Origin: Eumeta japonica
Lineage: Eukaryota; Arthropoda; Insecta; Lepidoptera; Psychidae
Assembly: GCA_005406025.1 (NCBI GenBank)
Contig: BGZK01000535.1
Span: forward strand, 1-64,000
DNA: 64,000 nucleotides
Reading direction: 5' to 3'
Part shown: positions 24,081 through 35,810 of the stretch, one piece after another
Position numbering within the stretch: position 1 is the first letter of the stretch
Layout: each line of letters opens with the position of its first letter
Translations under genes and position numbers: made by a program
Notes under the pieces: generated by a model
What the model saw: the letters and a program-made list of their open reading frames with translations, nothing else
The model's database searches: none
What the model was told of the DNA's origin: nothing

Positions 24081-24713
24081 TTAAAATTGTATAAAATCAT
24101 CTCGCAAATATTTTCTCGTTATAGATCCCATTTTTCGGTGAGAGTGAGAGTGAATGAGTAAAATTTTGCATGTAAAAAAAATGTGGTGGGAAATTTCAAT
24201 TTGAAGTGTTCGGACTTTCGCTCTTGAATTTCATAATTCGGAGAAAACTAACCAGTGCCTTTTTGTTAAAAAATGTTTTTCGCAAAATATTTTGCGTGGT
24301 CTGTGCAAGCAGGAAACGCCAAGCAAATTCTCAAGAGGCTCTCTTTTTCTGGTTTAATAGACAAACGTCATCATAGTTCAGCCGGTTTGCGCGATATACC
24401 TATAAAGTATTATTCACTCTATAATTGAATATACGTATACCTTCTTCTTGAATAATTGAAGCTTAGTAAAAATTTTTACAGTCCCAGCAGTACTTTTTGA
24501 GATTGGCCTTTATACATACACGGATAAACAGATGGATTCCACTTTATAATACATAAGGATAACTGTACGTTTTTAATTGAACTATTCTTAACATATTTTA
24601 AAGTAGTGAACGTAATTTAAGAGCGTAAGTAATTTTCTTTTAATAAAAAAAAAAAAAAGGTTATTTTTCGTTATGCCAGTATTTATAGTGCTGAACAGAG
24701 AATGTGATAATAA
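24081..24713. other. AT-rich non-coding stretch, nothing recognised
   Basis: Sequence upstream of the mariner relic, including a poly-A run near 24645. No feature recognised. Confidence 0.5.
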
Positions 24714-25160
24714 AAGCTTAATGTTTCGTATGCGCTTCGTCGCTGGAGCAAAGCTGAAAGTGGAACAGCAAAGGTGAGGCGTTCAACGAACAATTATCCG
24801 GGCCGCGTCGGCTTCCAGGAAACGGCGCGGCGGGCGCGGCGGGCGCGGCCGGCGCGGCGCTCGTGCCGCGTTTTTGTTCTCAAAGCGGGCATTAAAAGCG
24901 AGAGCGTCGCGCATTTAAATTATGATGCAATTATTTTAAATGCTGACATTGAAATGAGACCGAGTGAAATAATCCACGAATTCCGACCGCCCTTCACTCG
25001 CCCGTCCGAGATCTGTTTCTTCGTAACCGTTCCGGCCATAAGCTCCCTCGATGAGGATGAGCCGGTACAGCTCACTGTTGCGGCTTTCCGCTTTCGACAA
25101 CAGCTTAATCGGACGTACGATGGCGATGCACTTTCGATCGGAGCTTTTAGATTACGATGA
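24714..25160 (+). other. CpG-rich block with a 148-codon open frame, doubtful coding
   Basis: One plus-strand frame is open from 24714 to a TGA at 25158-25160. The inner part is Arg/Ala-rich across 24800-24870, where the DNA is almost pure G+C. The later part (LNYDAIILNADIEMRPSEII and onward) is less biased. I recognise no domain. The region lies at the edge of a homeodomain-site-rich block, so a regulatory element with a chance open frame is more likely. An exon of an unseen gene cannot be excluded, since the frame is unusually long for this window. Confidence 0.3.
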
Positions 25161-25480
25161 CAGAATTTAATATCTTCAAGAAACTTAATTAGCTTTCGCC
25201 GTTCGACAGTTGACTATTTAGATTTTTACCATGCGCGATCAATCTTAATTTCGAAAAAGCCTTGTAAGGCAAGAACGCTAATTAGTGCCATTGACATAAG
25301 ATTGACTAAGAAGTACTAATTGCCTAGGCCGTAATGAACGCCCGGGCCGGAACTTCAATATGCGAGTCGATCGGGTAGACGTGTTGACACTAAGTTATTG
25401 CCTGTCAATCCAACTGGCAAATGGCTGACAAAGTTGGCGCCACATTTTGAAAATTCCAGGGTGTCCATTACGAAATGCGC
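25161..25480. promoter_or_regulatory. Candidate enhancer-like block with repeated TAATTAG sites
   Basis: CTTAATTAGC (near 25186), GCTAATTAGTG (near 25279) and GTACTAATTGCC (near 25315) give three homeodomain-type cores within about 140 bp. GC-balanced unique sequence with TGACA words surrounds them. This clustering is what one expects of a developmental enhancer. The call is an inference from motif density. Confidence 0.4.
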
Positions 25481-26375
25481 ACGTAACGAATCATACAATT
25501 AAAACATTATGTTACTAAATGTAAATGTCAATCAATCAAATCGACTCTATCAAAAAATTGTTGTTACTTGTGAATTGTTTTTTGATTTGAACTCAACAGA
25601 GTTTTAGAAACGTATAGTTCTACGACGAAATTTCTAAAAAAAAATTATCTTCATTATTTTCCATTAATGTAACAATACATTCAGATTTAACAGTATACTA
25701 ATATTTTGTTTGTAGATAGCATTTTCGCGTTGGGGTTTATGGTAGTGACTTTTGCACGATGAACCCAATATAACGAAATAAAACGTTTCGTTTGAGCAAA
25801 TAAACAGTTTTATCACAAACGGATTAGCTTAATGAACGTCGCGGCCCGACTGGGTTTTAGTGCTGCATGAGTTGGTAAAGCTCTAAGTTATCCGTCCAGA
25901 TCTAGTCTTCATGTCCGAATCTAGATATTGACACCGTCAAATTAAATGTCAAGCTCTCAGAGCCTGAGAATTGGGGTTTTTGAGTGTTCTCAGTTGCATT
26001 GCTGCGAGACGTAACAAGGTCAATCTATATCTGTTAATTTTATTTATTTATCGCAACACGAAGTGTAATGTTAAATGCAAATTCACTGTCGTATATATTA
26101 ATACGACTTCGAGCAGTAAAATATAAGGAAAATAATTATTTGTTGTCAACTTCTTATTAAGTCTCAAAGTTGCGAATTATTTATGTGCTTAATTGATTCC
26201 TGTGATTCTGTATCATGCACAAACATTGAACTAAGAAGCAGGCGTAGAATCAGACACGTAAAAATATTTTTATCTAAGAGATTTTGGTGTAAAGTCGATA
26301 AAATCAAACTCGAAAAACCGTTCCAAGCCAGGAATTATCAAGTGCGAACGGTCAAACTCGATTTCAAAAATAATG
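25481..26375. other. AT-rich non-coding stretch, nothing recognised
   Basis: No recognised content. The 99-codon frame that starts at 26183 and runs into the next GC block shows no family signature. Confidence 0.5.
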
Positions 26376-26800
26376 TACCGTACGCTTGTCTCACGACGCG
26401 ACCCAACACGGGTACGTCACTAGCGCAACATTTATCGGACCGCGTGAGAGGAAACGTTCACGCGATCGATATACGATTATAGCGGCCGACGTTGTTGGTC
26501 AACTTACGGATTCTGTTTACACCGAAGGCGTTTTAAGCGGGCGAAAAGAAAAAAAAAAGATCGCCGGACGATAAAGTTCAGTAGGTCGGCCGGCCGACGG
26601 TGCAGTGGGTAGGTAAGTCACGAGAGAGAAGCGGGGAACGATGCGGGTGATAAACCGGGCGCGAGGTGAGAAACGTGAACGGCCCGGGAGATGGCGCGCG
26701 GATAGGGCGGCCCGCCGCGCCCCCGCGCGCCTGCGGCCGGTGCCGGAGCCCGGCTAATGAACTTCGATGAAAAACAACGATAGATTAGCGGAGGTCGGGT
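26376..26800. promoter_or_regulatory. CpG-rich block, among the most GC-rich in the window
   Basis: G+C content climbs to near saturation around 26640-26760 (GGGCGGCCCGCCGCGCCCCC). The edge has a purine tract at 26545-26570. A TATA-like element or initiator is not evident, so I cannot call a promoter. A regulatory or CpG-island-like role is inferred. Confidence 0.35.
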
Positions 26801-27685
26801 TGGTTTTTTTTATGGTGTTATGTGTCAGAATCTAGCGATCGGGTTCGCTATCTTGTGTTGAATCAATTCAAATATTGCACAAGGTTACATGTTAATGTGA
26901 TTTTTTGTATTTATGGAGTCCAGTTATTTACTATTATAATATAAAATACATATATACATACATAGATGTATATCTACATATATATATTAGTTGAATATGT
27001 TGTATTTAAGACTTGTCGCATCAATAAAAAAAACCTTTAGTCAAAGCGTTCGTCTCATTTGAGAACAAAACTCGGTTCGAACTTAATGCTCTAACACAAT
27101 AGTTGGACGATTAATTACAATGAGCTATTGAGTTAATGAATTTGCAGTGAAAAACTATTGCTAATTTTCCTCACCCAGTTATAAGGTCAATTGGTACACT
27201 GTTCGTCAACAAGAAGGGTTTTCTCAAAGAATTTAGCTACATCGATTTTTTCTGATCCAAAACTTCTATATCGGAATTGTTCGATACTTTCTCGAAAACA
27301 ACTTACAAACAACAAATAAATAATATATACTATTGCTTGTTTAGTAGTATAGGATAACCGATACGTATTTCATACACATTTAAATTTAATTTTGTGTCTT
27401 GTGAAGTATTAGTTACATCACGCATGAAGACACAGTACAGCCGTTATACAATACGGCACACAAACAATTACAAAGTGTGTTCAGAAACTTCCTATAATAC
27501 CTATATTTTTAAAATCCACAATGAACATGTTTTCGTAGCAGTGTTAATAAATATGGTCATAATGACGTTGTGTTTCATCTGTTCACATTGAAATCAAAAA
27601 TAAATATGTACATACATCAATACGCGACAATGTCGTTTCACATTTCAACGTGTCAACCGCGCAGGCTCACATATTGACACTTTCG
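26801..27685. other. AT-rich non-coding stretch, nothing recognised
   Basis: Includes a TA/CA-rich simple run at 26940-26990. Nothing else recognised. Confidence 0.5.
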
Positions 27686-28110
27686 GCGTAATTAAAAGTT
27701 GTCACGCGATCGTACGAGCGGAAAATTTCCCCTTAATCGATTTACGCTACGAGCTTACGTAAGCGCGGCGCGGGCCGGCGCGGTCGTCGTCGCCGCGGAA
27801 TTCCGCATGCGAAATTATTTCCGCACGGACGGTCGTCCCTGCGCTATTTTCATCGCATCGCATTTAATTTTTATCATATTCCCGCTTTAATTCCTCGACG
27901 ATGCGGAATAATCGCTCCGGTGCGTTAAACCGCTCGGGCGGCGAGGCCGCGCCGGCGGCGGCCGCGCGCTCGCCGACTCGCGCCGGACTCGAATTTAAGG
28001 AGGGCGTAATTAAATACCGAGATAGCTCGGAACAAACATAATTCGTTTTTTTTTTCGACACCATCGCTCCCTTTATCTGTAATTTAATTCGGTGTCCGGG
28101 CGAATTGCGC
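27686..28110. promoter_or_regulatory. Candidate conserved non-coding block with layout shared at 44.1-44.5 kb
   Basis: An A+T-rich centre (GCATTTAATTTTTATCATAT, near 27860) is followed by a CGG-rich core (27930-27990). Then come TTCG plus a T-run, CTCCCTTTATCTG at 28067-28079 and GTCCGGGCGAATTG at 28094-28107. The same two motifs occur in the same order in the block at 44130-44480, 28 bp apart there against 27 bp here. TTATCTG is a GATA-factor-type site. The open frames on both strands are judged accidental. Confidence 0.45.
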
Positions 28111-28444
28111 AAAAGTCGAATTCTCTGTTTTTTTATTTCTGTTTAACGTTGTACTCAACGGTGTTGAATGTGTTTATTATTATGTACGCCGATTGCGTAA
28201 TAACTACTTTAATAAAAAATAACATATGCACTAGACAAATAAAAAGACATGTATTTTTCGTTAATCTATTACGAATTCGAATGCCTTTCGATAATAGGCC
28301 GATGTGTATTTTTTTTCCAACAATGAGAATATTGTTTGTAGTAACACTAGGAATATTAATGATGGTGCTCAAGTTGGTACATCAAAAATTAATTTTACAA
28401 TTTGTTGACTGTACCTTTTAATAAATTTTAGGAAGGTGTGATGG
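28111..28444. other. AT-rich non-coding stretch, nothing recognised
   Basis: Overlapping frames on both strands (for example 28092-28421) are Ile/Phe/Met-rich and show no family signature. Confidence 0.5.
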
Positions 28445-29225
28445 CTATGTTATTAGGGTTCCGAGTCAAAATGGCAAAAACAGAACCCTTGTAGTTTCGT
28501 CATGTCCGTCCGTCCGTCCGTCTGTCCTTCCGTATATCACAAGCATTTTATTCAAAAACTACTAAACATACATTGATGAAATTTATAAAGTAGGTGTCTT
28601 ATATAAGCCACTACTTATATATGGCGGTTAATAATAAAAATAAATATTTCTAGGGGGGACTCCATACATGTAACAGAAGTTGAAAAAACCTTTTTCAGTA
28701 TACATCAAGGAGTGGCACATATTTCAACAGTTTTTTTTATACATTTTAAGGTTTTTAGGCAATTCTTCTGATCACGTGAATAATTTCAGAAATAATCCCT
28801 TCGAAAATTGTAGAAATTGTGTCCCCCCCGCCCTCTATTTTCTAAACCATGTATCCAAATAATATGAAAAAAACAAAATAGCGAAGGTAACGCTTAATAG
28901 ATACTTTCAACGAAAATTATTTTTAATATGGTCGGGTATACTGTTTTTGAATTATTGCCGAAAGCTGAGCTTCTCAACAAAAGGATTTAAGTGCCATGAA
29001 GATACGCTATTTTGCTGATGCACTTTATTTTACACTAGTTTATTGTTAATAGTCGACATATGTACTTGTTTTTCTGGTTATAGGCGACTAAAGTGCTTAT
29101 AACTATTTTGTATGGGAAACATGCAAAAAGTGTAACAACGTATTTCTTTTATCCGTAGTGCATTTCTATGTAATAATGGCTTTGTAACCCTATACGAGCA
29201 TGGTCCAACATGCTCTTCGCCAGTT
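28445..29225 (-). repeat. CGGCCAAGAGC-GGAACC family repeat, near full-length minus-strand copy
   Basis: The left end has GGGTTCCGAGTCAAAATGGC, then CATGTCCGTCCGTCCGTCCG. In the body are TTGCTGATGCACTTTA, GGCGACTAAAGTGCTTATAA and GGGAAACATGCAAAAAGTG. The right end has GAGCATGGTCCAACATGCTC followed by TTCGCCAGTTTT. All are reverse complements of landmarks in the plus-strand copy at 35811. It is non-coding. I know the family from lepidopteran sequence but not its formal name. Confidence 0.75.
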
Positions 29226-29531
29226 TTATATTATAATTTTCCTCGCAATGCAAATTCGTAAAAATAAAACATGACAGCAAGTTCTTTCGTATAAGCTACG
29301 ACAGAGCGAGTTAACCAAAATCTTAAAAATAAAAGGTTTAGTCGAAATATGATTTAACAACAGCCGGACTTGAACTTCAAGTGTTTACGTAGTCAAAAAA
29401 CCTGTACCTTTTCTCGTTTCTTATAATTATTGCACAAAAAACCGATTCCGGTTTCTTGTAAATTATTGCACAAAAACACATTAGTGGGAGGTGTAAAGTG
29501 TCATGCGTATAATCCAGAAAATATTCTATAA
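29226..29531. other. AT-rich stretch, weak repeat similarity
   Basis: ACCGATTCCGGTTTCTTGT and TTATTGCACAAAAA occur twice within 29410-29480, suggesting a short local duplication. Otherwise not recognised. Confidence 0.4.
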
Positions 29532-29596
29532 GTTTTAAATTTCATCTAAATTCATTCAGCTGTTTATGATAAACGAATTTAGATGAAATTTAAAAC
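29532..29596. repeat. Perfect 22-bp inverted repeat, 21-nt loop
   Basis: The arm at 29532-29553 (GTTTTAAATTTCATC...) and the arm at 29575-29596 (...GATGAAATTTAAAAC) are exact reverse complements. The arm contains TTTCATCTAAATTC. Sequence before it (GTATAATCCAGAAAATATTC) looks like a dispersed repeat fragment, so the hairpin may come from an inverted duplication of that fragment's edge. Confidence 0.85.
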
Positions 29597-29812
29597 ATTA
29601 TTATTTGTTACGAAATTTGGTTGTTTGAACTCAATTAGTTATGAACAATCAAATATCATCACAAATTATCACATTTGTAACTGATAAAAAATGCAAGGTA
29701 AAAATTAAAATAAAATATAAATCCTACCGTTCATTTTAATTTAATGTAATTTTATTATATTAAACCATTATTATTAATCATAATAGTTACAATCGGAGAG
29801 TGTCAACAATCT

Positions 29813-29857
29813 GAAGTAGAAGGTAAGCCAAAGTAAGTTTGGCTTTCCTTCTACTTC
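29813..29857. repeat. 20-bp inverted repeat with 5-nt loop, one mismatch
   Basis: GAAGTAGAAGGTAAGCCAAA (29813-29832) pairs with TTTGGCTTTCCTTCTACTTC (29838-29857) at 19 of 20 positions, with loop GTAAG. It is well isolated from other repeats. Confidence 0.85.
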
Positions 29858-31576
29858 ACCCTTTTACACTATATCTTTCTCTCAGCACTCTGTTTTCATC
29901 TTTATGACATGCTCTAACCCTATTTATTCTTTAAACAAAGGAAACAATAAACATGGCCTACAATATAAAATAAAATAAATGACTTTTAAATGTTCTAGTT
30001 ATAAGGAACTAAACAGATAAACGAAATAATAATAATTATTAGTATATAATAAACGGTAATCTATGATCTACTATCTGTTTTTTCAATAAATTTCATTAAA
30101 ATTGGTATTTGTCAGAAAACTGAATAGAGAATGTGTTTCGTATCTCCATGTTTCTCAAGAAGTTAACGTGTAAAAAAAAACAACTTTACAGAAGCGAAGC
30201 CGTGGGCAAACAGCTAGTCGAAATCTAGTCTTAGACTTCATTCACGAAAAACTTAAACCACACCCCAAAATAAATGTAATTTTCGTAATCGATGTCCCAA
30301 AAAATCTTAATAACCGTGCTGTGGTTATCGAGATTTTGAGATATGAGTGTTCACATCCACTTTTAAGTTTAATTTCACACCTCAGGGAGTTGATAAAAAA
30401 AAAATGTTATAAATATTTGTTATTGCAAGTTTGAACCCTCATTTTACCTAAAGGTTTGGGCCGGAGTTTGTTGATGAGTCAGTGAGTCAATCAGTCAAGA
30501 CTTTCCTTTTTATATTTAAATGTATATCTTTCTCAGCGGCGTCAGTTAAAAATTACTGAAAGTACAAGTATGGGACTTTGGACCTTCGATGTGATATCGT
30601 TTGTAGATGGTTTTGCTTATTTATTTTCCTAATTCCCTACAAGTTTCACTATTTTTTAATTATTTTCCTAAGCGCAGCAAAGTGCTTAAACTCTTACGAG
30701 GTTCAATTCAAAGTATATTTGTTTTTCCAGATTGCCATGGACCGCGTATTAAAGACGAATTGTATATAGTTGTAGAAGTTCATGTTTACGTGATCATTTA
30801 TTAATTACAAACTCAATTTTAATTATCTGTTCTTATATAACTGCCAATCATTTATTGAGATCAATTATTTATTAAAATAATGTGGGTCTCTTAAAATCCT
30901 TTACAAATGAATGATATCTAAAAAAAATAGTTGTGTTACATAGAAATTAAGTCCAAAAAATGTGCAGTTTTATAGTGTATCAGAATCTGACAAATCAAAC
31001 GTAAAAAAAATAATGTAAGCTCGTAAAACCTATCACTGTTTTTCAAACAAAGCTTTAAAGCAAGTACTACATATTTGCAAAAAATTTGATTACAACTGGA
31101 TAATATTATTAAACTAACAGGGAATAAGTATAATAACCAAAGTTCATGGAAGTATTAAAATGAAGAAAAATATATTATTATAGGTGATGAAGGCAAATAT
31201 TAATGAACTACGAATAATAAAATAAAAATGGAAAGCAATCATTATAAAAATATAAATAATTACTTACGTACTTATTTTAAGGCTCTGTTTGACATCGGTC
31301 ATCTCTTTATTGGACTACTGAGACTATCAAAATGCAAAAAGTACTGAATGATTTCCCGTCGTTTATTTATTACAAGACAAAAAAGGTGAGACAATTCAAA
31401 AAAAGTTTATAAAGACCTTTTCCTTTATAATATTATATATTCAAACGTGCATCTCGTTGATTAAATTTTAAAAAAGTGCTGATAAGTTTTTTGTTAAGTG
31501 TCGGGACTTTATATATTAATAAAGATGATTATTAATTTGCTTGGTTATTCTGTTTTTAATTTTCTTTACAACAATC
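29858..31576. other. AT-rich stretch with one repeat-end fragment
   Basis: GAAGCGAAGCCGTGGGCAAA followed by CAGCTAGT at 30193-30220 is the end motif shared by several dispersed repeats here. The body upstream is too diverged to assign. The rest shows no feature. Confidence 0.45.
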
Positions 31577-31631
31577 TTGCAATTTGATAAAAATATACAT
31601 ATACAACTATATCATTTTTATCAAATTGCAA
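31577..31631. repeat. Perfect 18-bp inverted repeat, 19-nt loop
   Basis: TTGCAATTTGATAAAAAT (31577-31594) is matched exactly in reverse complement by ATTTTTATCAAATTGCAA (31614-31631). Confidence 0.85.
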
Positions 31632-32796
31632 TATTGCAAATACATATAATGCATAATTAACGCACATGTTTTTCATTAAAGTATTATCATTGTCAGTGGT
31701 ATTGAATATCCTTTTAATTATATATAACTACTGTATAATTTCTCTATATCATATTTAGATATATCATATTAATTCATTATAATTATAACACGAATAACAT
31801 TATAAATTGATAAAATTACTATCAGATAACACAATCGAATACAACTCAATGAATTAATTCCTTTCTTTAATCAACAACGGTCAATTTGTGCAAAATTTGT
31901 CAATTTTTGTTAATAATGTTATTATACATGTAGGTAAACTTAAATTTAAATTTTATACCAAATCAACGAATATCGTTCACCAGAGAAAAAAATGCATTTA
32001 ATCACATGTACCATTCCGCATTCTGTAATATGCAATCGTCTCTCACAATGCAAGTGTCGCAATTTAAAGACAGATCTCAATCATCGTCCGTGAATCGAAC
32101 GTTACACGCGGTCGTACGCTTTTTCAGTGCTGGCCGAGGTGATGAAGCTGTGTATTTTTAATGAGCGGTGTTCTGAAAACAGAAATGATAGTAACAATAT
32201 ATGGGAAGAACATGCACTCTCTTGTTTGAAGGATGTTCCTTTTATTGTCGTGAAATGATTTGATTATATATGACGTGTTACGGAAACTTACACCATATCA
32301 TCTTACTTAATTTATCTAAAGAAAGAAAATCAAATCTATAGAAATGTATTTCGTATTTTTTGATATATAATTTTACCAGCTGTTAATAATGAAAGGGTTA
32401 TCCATAAAAAAAAAGCATTTTACACTCGTTTCCTTTTACGTATTAAACCTACGTTTTCAATAAATTTTGACATGCATCAAAATAAACTATGTTTTATCCT
32501 TATTCTCCTTACGTATAACATGGCGTAAAAAATAGATCTTTAATATTGAATAATCATACACTAATTGTAGTGTATGGTACAACGTCGTATGTCGTCTCAC
32601 AAAAACATGGTACGACATCAGGAGCGTCCCGCCTCGCTAGCATTCCGCTGCCGACTTCAAAGCACTGGCTGGTTTGGTTCTGCGCGGTACGCTGTCGAAG
32701 ACTTGGTTATCCATCACAAGTAATACCGAAAATAATGAATTTGCTTAAATCAAATGCACGTATTGATTATAGTTATTTTACGAATAAAGTGAAGTA
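31632..32796. other. AT-rich stretch with an unassigned GC-balanced insert
   Basis: Between about 32560 and 32720 the sequence is GC-balanced and carries part of an 83-codon frame (32546-32797) with no family I know. A short block at 32080-32180 is also GC-balanced. No gene is called. Confidence 0.4.
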
Positions 32797-32868
32797 ATTC
32801 AAAATTTTGGTGTAAGTAGTGGTTCTAAGTTCTAAAACTTAGCCACTATTTATACCGAAATTTTGAGT
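32797..32868 (+). ncRNA. Pre-miRNA-like hairpin, candidate only
   Basis: A 72-nt sequence folds into one long stem. The 5' arm is 32797-32831 and the 3' arm 32836-32868, with loop CTAA and a 2-nt bulge (TT, near 32823). Within the stem the only departures from Watson-Crick pairing, read as plus-strand RNA, are G:U wobbles: two from G/T in the 5' arm paired to T/G, and others at the base and upper stem. On the minus strand these would be A:C mismatches. Arm length and short loop fit a microRNA precursor. I recognise no known miRNA seed. A decayed inverted repeat is the alternative. Confidence 0.35.
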
Positions 32869-35285
32869 CTGAAGTCAAACTAAAATTACAAATAAAGAAA
32901 GTAACTGAAAACAGATCGAATAACGTGCAAAGAGGTATCGCAGCGCATAGTACGCCGGCGAAGGGAACACTCGTTGATAATGGAAATGACAAGTTTTGAA
33001 CGGACAGTGCCGTCAAGTACGAAATAAATGTATGAAAATAAACGATATGTTGGTCAAAATTTAATAAAAATAAGGTAAGGATTGCGAGCGCGATTGGCTA
33101 CGATATGATAACTTATAAGTAGTAAGTTGAACAGACTCACGTATTTTTATAATCAGTTTCTGGAGTTTATTCCTAAGAATGGATTTCCATTCTTAAGTAT
33201 AAACTTACTTAGGAAAAAAATACAGTTTGCGGTACATAAATTAACAAAATCGGGCGTCAATAAAAAGTCAAGTCGTACCTTTCCGCACAACATATTCGCG
33301 TATCTTATACTGAAGGCATGAATTTTTCTTTCACTGCTGACAAATAGATAGTCTTATTTTTAAAGCAGATAAGCTTTTGATGTCCATCGTGTTAAATGTT
33401 ATTGCCATTATTACAATCATTTAATACACTGTCGTCAACAATGAGCTTACTATTTACAAGCACCTATATCAGTTCTATTTTTACGAGCCTTGACTTTTGG
33501 CCAACTGTGCATCTGGTATCCATAACCGGTGACACTCTTTCAATCTCTAAATCTCTCGTCTGGAACCAACAAAAGTGTTCTCTATAAGATTTTGAAATAG
33601 ACGTACTAAACGTTATATTTAGAAAATAATTTCGACAAGGAGGATGGAACTAGGTAAATATCTTGCATAACAAAGCTAAAAATAATTTTTGCATGCATGC
33701 GGTAGCTGATGCACTCCATTTTTATTAAGTTTTTTAGTTGTGCTAGAAGGCAAAGATTGTGGTCTTGCCACTACATTGATAAAGTATTGTCGCGAGGATT
33801 ATTAAAGTAACTTTCGACAGTTGCATAAACCATTCTGCACGAACCCTGAGTTTGAGTGTATGTAGCTCGATCGACAGTCGTCACTTGTTGTGTTGTTGCG
33901 TCTAGTTGCCACACCGTGGTGTAATCATACATATATTATATATTTTGACAATTATCGTTCGCTTACATAACTTCCAACATAGGTTCATCTCTGTTGAATG
34001 CTGGTGTCCTTCGAGGAAAATGTCGTCTCTCTAGGCCAGTGAATGTTGAGAGTTTCAAATCCTTCAGTAGATCTTAGCACACGCTTTATAGATTGGTCGT
34101 ATCACATTTTCTTTCACCGTCAATGTAAAAATTATTCTACAAAATTTCTTTCAATGATTATTCCATTCGAATAATATATTATATGTTTTTTGATTATGCT
34201 GATATGGTATCTAGAGGATTGAATCTTAATGTGACACTCATGTATTGACTGTCTTGCGAAATTGGGAAGAATCTGTTGATTCTAGAATAACAATTAAAAT
34301 AAAACATCGTTTGCTGTAAAGAAAGAAATTAACGTAGTCATATCAACATCGAAACCAATAAAAATATTACTCTTCTATGTATCAAGAAGTTGGCTGAAAA
34401 AATAGTAGATGTTATATGAAACCTTTGAGCTCTATAGAGGTTTACATTTGAAAAGTTTTACACATACTTAAAACATTATTTTAAAAGACCTATTTAAAGA
34501 ATGCCCCTTCCGATATAATGGAATTTTGACCTTAATGCATTGTAGCATCTGGTAGTTTTGAATTTTAAATACTGTTGTACCTTTAGAGACATGCGTGAGG
34601 CTAAGACGCATCTTTTGATGACAAATCTATTTGAATCGTTAAATACGTTTTAAAACTAACATGCCTGTACATATAATTAACGAGTATATTATTACTTGTT
34701 ACGTCATCTAGTTGAATAGTATTGACCCGACTGCATGACGTAATTCTTCATTTTTATTGTCTTTATTGACCAATAGGGGCAAAAAATAAAATGCATAGAA
34801 ACTGTTTATTGAAGCGTATGCTTTTTTAAACAAGTGGAGTAGAAAAATAAGCTCAAGAGTAAACAAAGAGATAATTATTTTCCTCAAGCACGCGTGTTTT
34901 AATGAAGACGGTTTTTATCGTTTCATTTTAGAGAAGCTATAAAAACCATAGGATCTCTGGTAATTTGGATTCATCACAACATTTATGATCGATATACTAT
35001 TTTTCAGTTCTATCACACAGTCTCAGATGTAGGAGACACTACTCTAATTAGACAATTACAGCTTTTAATAATAGATTATTAAGTGGAAGCATACCCCTTG
35101 ACTTATTGTAAAGTTTAGGTTTCAGCTTTATGGACCGTTGGAAATTTCGAAGATCCTTATGACACGTTACACTCAGGTGCTAGTCGGAGAGTAACTACAA
35201 GAAAAAAAGGGTAACCGCAATGAAAAATACTGATCGCTGTACATTTGTTCGAAATACACAACTGTTTTCGATCAAGAATCAGTTG
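32869..35285. other. AT-rich non-coding stretch, nothing recognised
   Basis: Short frames at 33127-33321 and 33396-33587 show no family signature. A mixed-composition segment at 33780-33900 is unassigned. No repeat family recognised. Confidence 0.45.
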
Positions 35286-35370
35286 TACGATTTAGCTCAG
35301 TCGTTTCGAGTACATTACGTCGAGGGCACGGGGTGCCCGGGTTGGAATCCGTCCTAGCATTTGGTTTTTT
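35286..35370 (+). other. tRNA-like / SINE-head-like sequence
   Basis: TAGCTCAGTCG at 35293-35303 fits the RNA polymerase III A box. GGTTGGAATCC at 35340-35350 is one base off the B box GGTTCGAATCC. Spacing suits a tRNA-type promoter, and a T7 run follows at 35364-35371. A D-stem-like GCTC...GAGT pairing is possible, but acceptor, anticodon and T stems do not form. It is therefore not a functional tRNA; a SINE head or decayed tRNA is possible. Confidence 0.3.
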
Positions 35371-35810
35371 TATTATTATTTATTTAATTACTTTTAAGCT
35401 TTTTAATTCATTTCATTGTTACTTTTAATAAAATTAGTAATGTTTTTATATAAACAGCAATCGTTGTATAATAATTTTAATACGATATTTCAATAAGATT
35501 GGAATATTTTTAAAGACCTTCAGAAATATTATTTGTTGGAACATTTTATTTTCAAACACCAATAAAGAAATATCTATGAAAGAAGAAAGATGTACGAATA
35601 CTTATTTCAAAATTTTGATAATGAAAATATTTCTAAGAATTTCAAAATCATCAAATTCTCTCAGCATTTAATTTTTTTATCAGGAAATAATGTTTCATGT
35701 ATTGTGTGGGTACAAATTATACTACTCTTTGCTTAATATTAAAGTAGCCAGAAATACAAATATAAATAAATATTAGAAAAACACCATTTACTGTTTAAAT
35801 ATTCAACTAT
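35371..35810. other. AT-rich non-coding stretch, nothing recognised
   Basis: Very A+T-rich, possibly the tail of the tRNA-like unit. No feature identified. Confidence 0.4.

Noticed and set aside
24714..25160. 148-codon open frame as a protein-coding gene
   Set aside because: Half of it is Arg/Ala driven by near-pure GC sequence, no domain is recognisable, and the DNA resembles other non-coding CpG blocks. Kept only as a doubtful feature.
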